From the NCBI RefSeq assembly GCF_018614915.1, contig NZ_JAGGNU010000010.1, positions 124,001 through 188,000 of the forward strand: a stretch of 64,000 bases of DNA, written 5' to 3'. A program made the translations under genes and the position numbers. The notes under the pieces were generated by a model. That model did no database searches. It saw only the letters and a program-made list of their open reading frames with translations, and was not told where the DNA came from. This DNA comes from Variovorax paradoxus (lineage in GTDB: Bacteria > Pseudomonadota > Gammaproteobacteria > Burkholderiales > Burkholderiaceae_C). The stretch's first letter is position 1, and every line of letters begins with the position of its first letter. This document shows, piece after piece, positions 53,601-61,765 of this stretch.

Positions 53601-54368
53601 CCGGGCACCGCCGTGTCGGCCGATCGGGTGCTCGTTCGCACCCTGAGCGGCGATCTCTCGCTCGCCACCGACGTCACGAGCACGAGCGGCACCGACCTGG
53701 TGGCAGGCGCGCGCTTCCAGAACCTCGGCGCCTACACCATCACCGGTGCCCCGTGGCGCATCTGGGCCGACACCTGGGTCGGCGAAACGCGCGGCGGGCT
53801 CGCCGGCTCCGGCCTGCTGCCCAACCTCTACCACTGCGCCTACCTGGGGCTTTGCACGGTGACGGTTCCGGCGGGCGCCAACCACTTCATCTACGCGCAG
53901 CAGCCGAGCGCCGTGGTCGTGATCAACAGCGCCTCGCGGCCCGGCGGCGTGCCGAATCCGCTGTTCACCTACAGCGTCACCGGCCTGATCCTCGGCGATA
54001 CGGGCGCCGGCTTCGTGCTCGCGCTGTCGAGCCCGGCCACGCAGTTCAGCCTGCCGGGCGTCTACCCGATCAACGGCAGCTTCAGCTCGGCCGAGGGCTA
54101 CGCGGTCACCGTGGTGCCGGGCGTGCTCACGGTGGGCGGCCTGGTGGAGCTGATCAAACCGGACATCGTGCGCGACAACCCGAGCACCTGGCTCTACGAC
54201 CGCAACATCGGGCCGGCGCCGATCTGCCTCGCGACCGGACCGCTGGAAGGCGACCGCGCCGCGCAGGGCGGCGACGTGCTGGCGCGCGAATGGTCGCGCG
54301 TGCGCTCGCGGCCCAATCTCACCAATTGCATCGACACTGAGCGGCGCAACGGCTGCGCGGATTTTTAG
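50667..54368 (+). CDS. Two-partner secretion exoprotein (filamentous-hemagglutinin-like, TpsA) with MBG-type domain
   Basis: The 1233-aa protein has an extended signal peptide (cleavage after APAFA near residue 37) and a TPS domain (about 38-150: GTQLGIAQGTQRAIIDWQGFSI, then LNANGRVFLVNPHGVLFG). A long Gly/Asn/Thr-rich beta-helical stalk with no repeats of fixed length follows, then a C-terminal MBG-type Ig-like domain (about 1090-1170, IYAQQPSAVVVINSAS...YAVTVVPGVLTVGG). The tail has cysteine pairs, including CIDTERRNGC two residues-plus-one from the end. Likely a surface adhesin or secreted effector of contact; function is inferred from architecture only. Confidence 0.88.
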   Translation: MNHRTTPRRASRSRPTRFSMRPVALALAWMGCAPAFAQLPSWNNFQVRGGVVAVGTPTAGGTQLGIAQGTQRAIIDWQGFSIGPGHAVNIAQPGAASVLLNRVTGNELSTIAGSLNANGRVFLVNPHGVLFGNGASVNVGGLVASTLRMSTSDSAFMGGSERFEFKQDGTAFGTVENRGGITAQGGGTIALIGAQVSNSGSIVAQGGTAGLVSGDTVTVDFAGDGLTTFKVSSGLYSGVANSGVVQADGGRVVMMATAGSELAQGVVNTRGVLRADSLATRNGEIVLDSGGSAAGVTINGGLVSAAGKDAGLTGGSIDVKGRTILLQPAAADDPGIIDASGGAGGGRIRLQAAAVGGDAQTGAIAVASGSRISADATVAGNGGDIRVMGERTLRAYGKFTARGGPQGGDGGFVETSGGYAVPAGDNNGGIEVRGARVDASAPRGKAGTWLIDPVNITIAATEGSGTLIPGGLFEPLFDPLNESTAAVEDINATLNANTSVRISTASAGPQPGNVTFAAGVAIQRTNPSSTEVTFQIDANQNITTNGSVATISSTSGPLNVVFNAGLGGTGGIDYAGGISTNGGAVTMRANQGDSPVCTICFSGEIDTRVAGTNTGGAVTLIGTRAQATQTPDFPRPVVQISDATISTGTGDVTISGIGGLGGTGVEISLIEEDTGIFTTSGNISITGVGSAFTGNTFTDPGHGVLIDGAQIQSVDGNIAIRGLRFEGASTGNGVQIAGDSVVTTLGAGNIELTGESRIADAGLLIAAGSESADAARVDGNNHVVLRAASAGGVDALAIGGTVRAGNVLNLRPGGVDASGNAADRVPDPITLGSMADSGFAVSADEFTRLTAATIVAGSNLHAGNITLFGPLSMASPLTLQNGGGGNILLAGPVTTPQLGLISAGNITQAAGASIVATRLLARSTGGNVLLNDPGNNVAVGTVGGGAAGRFEYTDADAVTLGAVPVTAFDAASNLPQALPGTAVSADRVLVRTLSGDLSLATDVTSTSGTDLVAGARFQNLGAYTITGAPWRIWADTWVGETRGGLAGSGLLPNLYHCAYLGLCTVTVPAGANHFIYAQQPSAVVVINSASRPGGVPNPLFTYSVTGLILGDTGAGFVLALSSPATQFSLPGVYPINGSFSSAEGYAVTVVPGVLTVGGLVELIKPDIVRDNPSTWLYDRNIGPAPICLATGPLEGDRAAQGGDVLAREWSRVRSRPNLTNCIDTERRNGCADF

Positions 54369-54372
54369 CTCT

Positions 54373-54533
54373 CCCCCAGGTTGGCTCACTTCGTGTAGCC
54401 GCCCAACGTGCCGCGGCCAGAGGCCTTGGCCCTTCAGGCCGTCCAAGCCTGCGCAGGCAGGCTTGGAGCCGTCGGCCTTCAGCCCTCACCGGGGGCAACA
54501 CCAGCGGCCCGGCGAAGCCGGTTCCGCGGTGTT
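54373..54533 (+). repeat. REP-like intergenic repeat, copy B (after tpsA)
   Basis: The left part (CCCCCAGG...CACTTCGTGTAG) and right part (54490-54533) match copy A; the right 44 bases differ at a single position. Between them is an insertion of about 90 bases with its own palindromes (CCAAGCCTGCGCAGGCAGGCTTGG). It lies 5 bases after the tpsA stop and could contribute to 3'-end folding. Confidence 0.75.
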
Positions 54534-54578
54534 TCACGAAGGGAGCCCGTTATCAACGATTGAGCTCGATGGGATGCC

Positions 54579-55358
54579 TCAGCGCACTTCGAGCGCGCGG
54601 GCGAAATCGCCGGTGTAGGTGCGCAGGCCCTGGTGCGAGAGGCGCGAGCGCGCGTCGATGAAGACCCGGCCGCCCACCGACTGCCAGCGACGGCAGAAGG
54701 CGTAGTCCTCACTCAGGTAGCGGCCGTTGTCCGGCTCGGCCATGACGTCGAAGAAGCGGTAGTGCGGCCAGGCGCGCGAGGCAACGTCGCCGGTGGCTGC
54801 ATCGGGCGTGTAGCGCAGCTCGGGATGAGCGGTGGCCAGCCGCTCGAACACGGTGCGCGCGATCAGCATGAAGCCCGTGGGCGCATCGAGCACCTCGACG
54901 AAGCCGTCGGCATCGACCGTGCGAACACCCTCCAGCGCGTTGGCCGGAAAGCGCGCATGCAGGGCTTCGAACTGCTCGCGCGTGGTGCCCGCGGGCAGCG
55001 GCGCGTGCAGGCCGTCGACGGGCCAGCCGTCGCCCTTGAGCGGGTAGACGCCGCCCACCACCTCGCGGCCCGCCAGCAGCAGCCGCAGCGCGGCCTCGGG
55101 CTCGAAGCCGATGTCGGCATCGATCCAGAACAAGTGCGTCCAGCGCGCATCGGCCATGAACTCGGCCACCAGCCGGTTGCGCGCGCGCGGGATCAGGCTG
55201 TCGCCGTCGAGAAAGCGGGTCTGCATCGCGAAGCCGTGGGTCCAGGCCAGGTTCACCAGGCCGAGCAGGCTCTGCACGTAGGTCGAAGCCAGCGCGCCGC
55301 TGTAGCTCGGCGTCGCGATGAAGGGGCGGATGTCTTTCAGGGCCGTCGTGTCGAGCAT
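54579..55358 (-). CDS. Glycosyltransferase-like (GT-A fold) protein
   Basis: The 259-aa protein opens IRPFIATPSYSGALASTYVQSLLGL, has a DXD-type metal site in WIDADIGFEPEAALRLLLAG, and ends with SEDYAFCRRWQSVGGRVFIDARSRLSHQG, which is the pattern of small GT-A glycosyltransferases related to Anp1 or capsular enzymes. It has no membrane segment. Sugar donor and acceptor are unknown. It stands alone between repeat copies B and C and next to tpsA; modification of the surface protein is possible but unsupported. Confidence 0.7.
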   Translation of the reverse strand: MLDTTALKDIRPFIATPSYSGALASTYVQSLLGLVNLAWTHGFAMQTRFLDGDSLIPRARNRLVAEFMADARWTHLFWIDADIGFEPEAALRLLLAGREVVGGVYPLKGDGWPVDGLHAPLPAGTTREQFEALHARFPANALEGVRTVDADGFVEVLDAPTGFMLIARTVFERLATAHPELRYTPDAATGDVASRAWPHYRFFDVMAEPDNGRYLSEDYAFCRRWQSVGGRVFIDARSRLSHQGLRTYTGDFARALEVR

Positions 55359-55392
55359 CGGCGAATTGTGTGACTTTGCGAGTGCTCAGGCC

Positions 55393-55468
55393 GACGCCGG
55401 GCCGCCCCAAGGCGGCCTGCGGCCCCCTCGGGGGGCAGCGAGTACACGAAGTGACGGAGCGTGGGGGT
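55393..55468 (-). repeat. REP-like intergenic repeat, copy C (inverted, abutting a kinase stop codon)
   Basis: Read on the minus strand it runs ACCCCCACGCTCCGTCACTTCGTGT, then CTGCCCCCCGAGGGGGC and a GGCCGCCTTGGGGCGGCC stem. The left part matches copies A and B; the right part is a different, related hairpin. It begins directly at the TGA of the downstream histidine kinase gene. Confidence 0.65.
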
Positions 55469-57450
55469 CATGTGCTGCGACGGGTCGACAGCAACGCGCG
55501 CAGCTTCGCCGGCGCCACCGGCTTGGTGAGCAGCATCACGCCGCCCTGGCGCAGGCGCTGCAGCACCTCGGGCCCGGTGGCGCCCGAGACCAGCACCGCC
55601 AGCGCATCGGGCTGCAGCTGGCGCGCGGCGTCGATCACCTCCATGCCGTCCTCGTCGCCGGCCAGCTGCAGGTCGCACAGCAGCACGTCGAAGCGCGTGC
55701 CGGCGTCGGCGAGCCGGGCCAGCGCCTCGCTGCCGGTGGCCACGCATTCGACATGGCAACCCCATTGCCCGAGCAGCGCGCGGCTGGCGTCGAGGATGGC
55801 CGGGTCGTCATCCACCACGAGGCAGCGCAGGCCGGCGAGCGGCGACGCGGCCAGCGGTTCGGCCGCCGGCGGCAGCACGTCGCGTGGGTTCGCGCGCGGC
55901 AGCTCCAGCGCGAAGGTGCTGCCGGCCTGCAGCGCCGAGCGCAGCGCAATGCGCGTGCCGAGCAGCGCGGCGATGCGCGCGCAGATCGCGAGGCCGAGGC
56001 CGAAGCCCTGGCGGCGGTCGCGCTCGGTGTTCGCGACCTGGTAGAACTCCTCGAAGATCCGCGCCTGGTGGATCGGCGCGATGCCCACGCCGTTGTCGCG
56101 CACTTCGATGCGTACCTTGCCCGCGCTTCGGCGCGCCAGCACCAGCACCGTGCCGTCGGGCGGGGTGTGGTGGATCGCGTTGCTGACCAGGTTGCCGACG
56201 ATGCGCAGCAGCAGCGCCGCATCGGTGCGCACCGCGAGCCCGCGGTCCCTCCACACCAGCCGCACGCGCGCCGCGGCGGCGCGCGCGGCATGCTGGGCCT
56301 CGAGCTGGTCGAACAGCATGGCCAGCGACACGTTGCTGATGGCCGGCGTGAGCACCTGCGCGTCGAGGCGCGAGATCTCGAGCAGGTCGTCGAGCAGCAC
56401 GCCCATGAACTCGGCGCCCTCCTGCAGGCGCAGCACGGCAGGGCGCTGCGCTGCGCTGGCCGTGGGCAGCAGGCCGTCGATGAACAGGCCCATCGCATGC
56501 AGCGGCTGGCGCAGGTCGTGGCTGGCAGCGGCGAGGAAGCGGGCGCGGGAGAGAGCGGCCTGCTCGGCCTCGGCCATGCGCTGCAGCGCGACGGCGGTGG
56601 CTTCGCGCACCTGCTCGTCGCTCTGCTGCCGGTTGCGCTGCAGGCGCTCGGCCAGGCGGTTGATGTCGTGCGCGAGGTTGGCGAGCTCGTGCTGCGCGCG
56701 GCGTCGGCCGGCCGCGCTCTCTTCCTGGCCTTGGCCGCGCGCGACCACGTTGCAGCGCGCATCGAAGCGGCCCGCTTCCAGCGCCGCGACGGTGCGCGAG
56801 ATGCGGCGCAGCGGCTGCGCGACCGCGCGCGCCGTGTGCCGCACCCAGGCCCAGGCAGCGATCAGGGCGACCATCGCGATGCCGATGCCGGCCATCAGCG
56901 AGCGCGTGCGTTCGCGCGCATAGGCGGTGGTGTCGCGGAAGGCCTGCACCAGCCCGATGGGCGTTTCGCCGGCCGCGGTCGAGCCTTCGGGCGCGAAGGC
57001 GCTGGCGCGCGAGGCTTCGCGCAGCGTGACCGGCGCGGTGAACATGCGCAGTTGCGCCAGCGGCGCGGTCTTGGGCCCGGCCGTGACGTAGACGCCGGCG
57101 CTGTTGCTGATCTCCACCCGCGTCACCTGGCCGCCGCGCAAGGCGGCGTTGGCCACGTTCTGCAACGCGGGCAGGTCGCCGGCGTAGAGGCTCAGGTCGG
57201 ACATCGCGGCGACTTGGCGCGCCACGGCCTGGCCCTCGGCATTGAATGCGGCTTCGAGCGTCTCGAGGCGGCTGTGGGTGAACCAGGCGGTGAGCGCAAT
57301 GGCCACGGCCGCGCAGGGCACCACGCCGAGCCGGAGCAGGTCGCGCTGGAGGCTGCCGCCGACCACGAGGGTGCGGCCGTCCGCTGCGGGCGGGTCCGAC
57401 GGTCGTGCCGTGGATGCGGGCACGGCCAGACCGTGGCTCGGGGTGGTCAT
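55468..57450 (-). CDS. Hybrid sensor histidine kinase with C-terminal receiver
   Basis: The 660-aa protein has two membrane helices (about residues 36-57 and 186-203) enclosing a periplasmic sensor of about 125 residues, a HAMP-like linker, and a long coiled coil. The phospho-acceptor His311 (AASHDLRQPLH) follows, then the N box (GNLVSNAIHHTP), DNGVGI and GFGLGLA motifs, and a receiver domain with Asp593 (CDLQLAGDEDG). No output or Hpt domain is present, so phosphate must pass elsewhere. Its ATG overlaps the stop of the binding-protein gene, which suggests that the protein senses through it. Confidence 0.9.
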   Translation of the reverse strand: MTTPSHGLAVPASTARPSDPPAADGRTLVVGGSLQRDLLRLGVVPCAAVAIALTAWFTHSRLETLEAAFNAEGQAVARQVAAMSDLSLYAGDLPALQNVANAALRGGQVTRVEISNSAGVYVTAGPKTAPLAQLRMFTAPVTLREASRASAFAPEGSTAAGETPIGLVQAFRDTTAYARERTRSLMAGIGIAMVALIAAWAWVRHTARAVAQPLRRISRTVAALEAGRFDARCNVVARGQGQEESAAGRRRAQHELANLAHDINRLAERLQRNRQQSDEQVREATAVALQRMAEAEQAALSRARFLAAASHDLRQPLHAMGLFIDGLLPTASAAQRPAVLRLQEGAEFMGVLLDDLLEISRLDAQVLTPAISNVSLAMLFDQLEAQHAARAAAARVRLVWRDRGLAVRTDAALLLRIVGNLVSNAIHHTPPDGTVLVLARRSAGKVRIEVRDNGVGIAPIHQARIFEEFYQVANTERDRRQGFGLGLAICARIAALLGTRIALRSALQAGSTFALELPRANPRDVLPPAAEPLAASPLAGLRCLVVDDDPAILDASRALLGQWGCHVECVATGSEALARLADAGTRFDVLLCDLQLAGDEDGMEVIDAARQLQPDALAVLVSGATGPEVLQRLRQGGVMLLTKPVAPAKLRALLSTRRST

Positions 57451-58451
57451 CGGGTGGCGGTCACCCGCTCGGTCAGTTCCCGCTCTTCCGGAAGGCGCAG
57501 GCCCAGCCCGCGCGCGACGGTGGTGTTGACGCGCACCGTGGCCGGCATCGCCGCCTCGACCAGCACGCCGCCGCCGGCCGGCGTGGCGGCGACCTTCTGC
57601 CCGAGCGCGCGCGCCTGCAGCGCAAGTTGCCCCGGCGTGGAGACGGCGGCCGCCAGTCCGCCCGAGCGGACCAGTCCGTCGCTGGTGCCGAACACCGGCA
57701 GGCCGGCGCCGGCGCCCGCGTGCAGCACCGCGAGCGTGGCGGCCTGGCTGTCGCCGATCAGGTCGGGCAGCACCATCAGCGCGTCGCTGCGCGGCACCAG
57801 CGCGCGCAGCACCGCGGCCAGCGACTTGGCGTCGGGCGCGTACTCGACCTGCAGCTCCCAGCCCTGGGCCGCGCGCTGCAGCTCGCGCACGATCGGCCCC
57901 GACTCGGTGGTCGCCACCACGCCTAGCCGGCGCTTCTGCGGCAGCACGGCATCGATGAGCGCCAACTGGTCGGCCATGGACGGCTCGCGCAGCAGCACGC
58001 CGACCTGGCGGTCGGTGCGCTTGAGCGCGGGGCTCGTCTTGAGGCTCTCGTAGTCGAGCCGGCTCAGCATCGCGAGCACCAGCGGGTCCTGGCCCGGGCG
58101 CTCGATCGCCGTGCGCGAGGCCGCCAGGCCCACGGCCATCGTGACCGGCACGTCCACCGGCGCGTTCGGGCGCAGGCTGCGCGTGCGCACGCCTGCCGTC
58201 ACGCGGTCTTCGCCGGCGCCGGCAGGGTCCGCGGGCGGGCTGCCGGCGGACAGCCGGATCAGTTCGAAGCGGCTGCCGCTGTCCTGCGACTCGCGCAGCA
58301 GGCGAACGAATTCCGCATGGGCCGCCAACTCGTCGGCCACCAGAACGGTGAGACCGGCTGCGTTCGCGCCGCTGCAGAGCAGGGCGGCGAAGGCCACGCC
58401 GGCGAGGGCACGCAGCCCCAGGAAGAGCACCGGAAATCGATTCGCAAACAT
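57447..58451 (-). CDS. ABC-type substrate-binding family periplasmic protein (partner of hybrid kinase)
   Basis: The 334-aa protein has a signal peptide (FPVLFLGLRALAGVAFAALLCSGANA) and an ABC_sub_bind-type two-lobed fold (LTVLVADELAAHAEFVRLL, RRLGVVATTESGPIVRELQRAA, RSDALMVLPDLIGD). No permease or ATPase is nearby. Translational coupling to the kinase makes it a likely ligand-sensing subunit. I used ATG 58451; a GTG at 58460 is possible. No strong ribosome binding site is visible for either. Confidence 0.8.
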   Translation of the reverse strand: MFANRFPVLFLGLRALAGVAFAALLCSGANAAGLTVLVADELAAHAEFVRLLRESQDSGSRFELIRLSAGSPPADPAGAGEDRVTAGVRTRSLRPNAPVDVPVTMAVGLAASRTAIERPGQDPLVLAMLSRLDYESLKTSPALKRTDRQVGVLLREPSMADQLALIDAVLPQKRRLGVVATTESGPIVRELQRAAQGWELQVEYAPDAKSLAAVLRALVPRSDALMVLPDLIGDSQAATLAVLHAGAGAGLPVFGTSDGLVRSGGLAAAVSTPGQLALQARALGQKVAATPAGGGVLVEAAMPATVRVNTTVARGLGLRLPEERELTERVTATR

Positions 58452-58607
58452 GAACTGCACCGGCAGTGGGTGATGGAACCCAATGTACGGAGGCGTCTCA
58501 TTTCACGCGATAAGGCAGAGGGCTTATGTCGGCGGGCGCCGGGGGCAATTGCCGTGCAGGAGTGCACGGCCTCGCGGCCTGACGGCCTATGCCTGAGGTT
58601 GTATCCG

Positions 58608-60497
58608 TCAGAGGACCGCTTGCCGCACCGTCGCCAGCTGGGCGTTGATGGCCTGCCGCAGCAGCTTGGGCGACACCGGCTTGTAGAGCACGGCCACGCC
58701 CGAATTGGCCACTTCGCGCAGCCGGTCGGGCTTGGTCTCGCCGGTCACCAGGAGGCGCGCGGTCGCCTCGCCGATGCCGCGCGGATGGCGCTCCAGCGCG
58801 GCCAGCACGTCCAGGCCGTTGTCGCCGCCCTGCAGGAGCAGGTCGCTCACCACCAGGTCGGGCGGCCGGTCCCATTCGTCGGCGAGCGCCAGCGCCTCGT
58901 TGCGCGTCTGCGCGGCCATCACTTCGGCTCCCCAGTTCGAGAGCACCACCTGCAGGCCTTCGAGAATGGTGCGCTCGTCGTCGATCACCAGCACCCGCAC
59001 GTTGCGCAGGCTCGGCTCGTCCTCGGCGGCTGCGCCGTGCTCCGGGGCGGCCGGGCTCGGGATGGCGGCCATGGGCTCGGCGGCGCGCACCAGCACGCGC
59101 ACGCAGGTGCCCTTGCGTGGCTGCGAGCTCAGTTCGACGCGCGTGTTGAGCAGCGCCGCCAGCCGCTGCACGGTGGCCAGGCCCAGGCCCATGCCACGCG
59201 CGTCGCGGCCCTGCCGGCCGTGCGGCTCGACCTGGTAGAACTCCTCGAAGACGCGCGACTGGTGATGCGCCGGGATGCCGATGCCGGTGTCGATGACGTC
59301 GATGCGGACGCCCCGGCCGCGCCGGCGCGCACCGATCAGCACGCCGCCCTCGGTGGTGTGGCGCAGCGAGTTCGACACCAGGTTGTTGAGGATGCGCGAG
59401 AGCATCACGTAGTCGCTGCGCACCCAGAGCTCGGTCTTGCGCACCACCAGCCGCAGGTTCTGCTGCTCGGCCACCGAGCGGAAGTTGCGGCTGATCTCGT
59501 CGAACAGGTGGTCGAGCGCGAAGTCCGCCCACTGCGGCTGCAGCACGCCGGCGTCGAGCTGCGAGAGGTTGAGCAGCTCCGTGAACAGCCGGTCCAGCGA
59601 GTCGACGCACTCGCGGATGTGGCCGATGCGCTGCAGGCGCACCGGGTCGGTCTCGCCATTGGCCAGCCCGTCGGAGAACAGCGTCAGCGCATGCAGCGGC
59701 TGGCGCAGGTCGTGGCTGGCGGCGGCCAGGAGCCGCGTCTTGGCCTGGCTCGCCACCTCGAGCTGCTGGTTCTTGCTGGCCAGTTGGGCAGTGGCATGGG
59801 CGATGCGGTTTTCCAGCTCGCCGCGGCTTTCCGAAAGCGCACGCGCCGCCTCGTTGAAGCCGTGCTGCAGGCGCCGCACCTCGGCCGTGCCCTCGACCGC
59901 CACCTGCGCCTCCTCGCCGGCGCCCAGGCGGTCGACCGCCTCGCCCAGCGTGCGGATCGGCGCGCTGATGCGGCGTGCCGCCCACCAGCCGGCCAGCCCC
60001 ACGCCCACCAGGCTGGCCGCGAGCACCAGCAGCACGTTGAACCAGACCGAGCGCTTGGCACGCTCCACCGCGTCGAGGCTGATCTCCACCATCACCTTGC
60101 CGATGTGCTTGCCGTCGTCGCCGACGATCGGCGCCACCATCTGCAGGCCCTCGCTGCGCTCGCGGTCGACGGTCTCGGAATTGGCGAGGATCTCGCCGTC
60201 CTCCGACCAGATCTGCACCTGCTGCACGTGCGGCTGGTAGCTGCCGGACTGCGCGGTGCGCTGCAGCGCACGGCGGTCCATGTGCTGGAGCTGGGTCTGG
60301 GCCACGGTCGCCACCTGCAGCGCCACCGTCTGCGCATTGGCGCGCATCAGCTCGGTCACGCTCGCGAGGTGCTGGCGCGTCAGCACCGCGATCGCGGCCA
60401 GCGTCGCCACCGTGGCCGGCAGCAGCGCCAGCAGCACGAGCTGCTGCGCCAGCGTCAGGCGCACCAGCAGGCGGAGGGCGCGAAAGTGCCAGTTCAT
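58608..60497 (-). CDS. Hybrid sensor histidine kinase with C-terminal receiver
   Basis: The 629-aa protein has two membrane helices (about residues 18-40 and 154-173) around a periplasmic sensor, a HAMP domain, His262 in SHDLRQPLHA, N box (NNLVSNSLRHTT), DTGIGI and GMGLGLA, and a receiver with its Asp in VVSDLLLQGGDNG. The same HDLRQPL H-box and layout as the previous kinase suggest an old duplication. It is divergent from two PhnD-like binding-protein genes with about 160 bases between. It has no DNA-binding output. Confidence 0.9.
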   Translation of the reverse strand: MNWHFRALRLLVRLTLAQQLVLLALLPATVATLAAIAVLTRQHLASVTELMRANAQTVALQVATVAQTQLQHMDRRALQRTAQSGSYQPHVQQVQIWSEDGEILANSETVDRERSEGLQMVAPIVGDDGKHIGKVMVEISLDAVERAKRSVWFNVLLVLAASLVGVGLAGWWAARRISAPIRTLGEAVDRLGAGEEAQVAVEGTAEVRRLQHGFNEAARALSESRGELENRIAHATAQLASKNQQLEVASQAKTRLLAAASHDLRQPLHALTLFSDGLANGETDPVRLQRIGHIRECVDSLDRLFTELLNLSQLDAGVLQPQWADFALDHLFDEISRNFRSVAEQQNLRLVVRKTELWVRSDYVMLSRILNNLVSNSLRHTTEGGVLIGARRRGRGVRIDVIDTGIGIPAHHQSRVFEEFYQVEPHGRQGRDARGMGLGLATVQRLAALLNTRVELSSQPRKGTCVRVLVRAAEPMAAIPSPAAPEHGAAAEDEPSLRNVRVLVIDDERTILEGLQVVLSNWGAEVMAAQTRNEALALADEWDRPPDLVVSDLLLQGGDNGLDVLAALERHPRGIGEATARLLVTGETKPDRLREVANSGVAVLYKPVSPKLLRQAINAQLATVRQAVL

Positions 60498-60506
60498 GGG
60501 CGGATC

Positions 60507-60550
60507 AAGTACATGGTGGCCTGAAGGTCGAGCACCGACTTAAGTACATG
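60507..60550. promoter_or_regulatory. Direct repeats AAGTACATG between kinase and binding-protein genes
   Basis: AAGTACATG occurs at 60507-60515 and again at 60542-60550, 35 bases apart, in the divergent intergenic region. The second copy is flanked by the palindrome ACTTAAGT. They may be regulator sites for either divergent gene. Confidence 0.3.
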
Positions 60551-60730
60551 TCTAGAGAAAAACGTCACGAATCTGACCGAAGTTAGTTTCTAATTGTGTT
60601 CTCGACAGCACAGCTTTGACCAGCCCGAAGGCTCCGCCAGCCAACGCGTTCAGAAGAGATGCAATTTCCCGACCATCGCGCCGCCCGGGCTCCCCTCGCT
60701 TCTCCCGCCCTGCATCCCGGGCGGTTGCGG

Positions 60731-61765
60731 ATGATGGCACGGCGCGCCGCCGCCCTGCTGGGGCGCTGCGCGCTGGCGCTGCTGCTGGCGGCGCCGCTTG
60801 CGGCGCTCGCCCAGAACGCGGGCACGGCGCCTGCCGCCAAGACGGCGCCGCTGCGCTTCGGCATCCTGCCGCTCGGCGGCGCCTTCGAATCGCGCAATGA
60901 CTGGGAGCCGCTGCTGGCAGACCTGAGCCGCGCCATCGGGCGGCCGGTCAGCGTGCTCTCGGTCACTTCCTACGAAGCGCTCGAGCAGGCGATCCAGCGC
61001 GACCAGGTCGACATGGCCTTCCTGTCCGGCAAGATGGCGCTGGATGCCGTCACGCAGCGCCGCATGAACGTGGTGGCGCAGGTCACCCGGCACGACGGCC
61101 TGCCCGGCTACCGCGCGCTGCTGCTCACGCGCAAGACCGGGAAGCGCAACACGCTGAAAGACCTCCTGGCCGGGCCCGAACACTGGCGCCTGGCGCGCGG
61201 CGAGAACCGCTCGGTGTCGGGCTTCATCGTGCCGCAGCTCCAGCTCTTCCTGCCCAACCACATCGCGATGGAGACGCGCTTCGCCAGCGAGGTGGTGGGC
61301 ACGCACCAGGCGACGGCGCTCGCGGTGGCCAACGGGGAGGCCGACGTGGCCACCAACAACACGGCCGACTTCGAGCGCTTCAAGCTCCAGTTCCCGGCCG
61401 AGGCCGAGCGGCTGCAGGTGATCTGGGAGTCGGAGCTGATCCCGCACGCGCAGCTGGTGGTGCGGCGCGAGTACAGCCCCGAGTTCCAGAAGAAGGTGCA
61501 GGCCTTCCTGGTCGACTATGCGCGCAGCAAGGGGCCGCGCGGGGACGCCGAGCGCGCCGTGTTGAAGTCGCTGCACGACCTCGCCGGTTTCGTCGCCGCC
61601 GACAACAGTTCGCTGCTGCCGGCCGCCAAGCTGGCCTACCAGCTCGCCAGGCAGAGCGCCATGACCTCGCAGTGGGTCAACGAGGCGGCGCGCCAAGCCA
61701 GGCTGCAGCGCATCGAGAACGCCTATGCCGAGCAGGTGGCCGTCTTGCGCAACGGTGCACCCTGA
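60731..61765 (+). CDS. PhnD/SsuA-like phosphonate-type periplasmic binding protein, copy 1
   Basis: The 344-aa protein has a signal peptide (RRAAALLGRCALALLLAAPLAALA) and PhnD-like motifs: LRFGILPLGGAFESRNDWEPLLADLSRAIGRP, DQVDMAFLSGKMALDAV and VVGTHQATALAVANGEADVATNN in order. I chose ATG 60731 because it puts the signal peptide at the N-terminus; an ATG at 60659 would add 24 residues. No transporter genes accompany it, so a sensing role for the divergent kinase is a fair inference. Confidence 0.82.
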   Translation: MMARRAAALLGRCALALLLAAPLAALAQNAGTAPAAKTAPLRFGILPLGGAFESRNDWEPLLADLSRAIGRPVSVLSVTSYEALEQAIQRDQVDMAFLSGKMALDAVTQRRMNVVAQVTRHDGLPGYRALLLTRKTGKRNTLKDLLAGPEHWRLARGENRSVSGFIVPQLQLFLPNHIAMETRFASEVVGTHQATALAVANGEADVATNNTADFERFKLQFPAEAERLQVIWESELIPHAQLVVRREYSPEFQKKVQAFLVDYARSKGPRGDAERAVLKSLHDLAGFVAADNSSLLPAAKLAYQLARQSAMTSQWVNEAARQARLQRIENAYAEQVAVLRNGAP

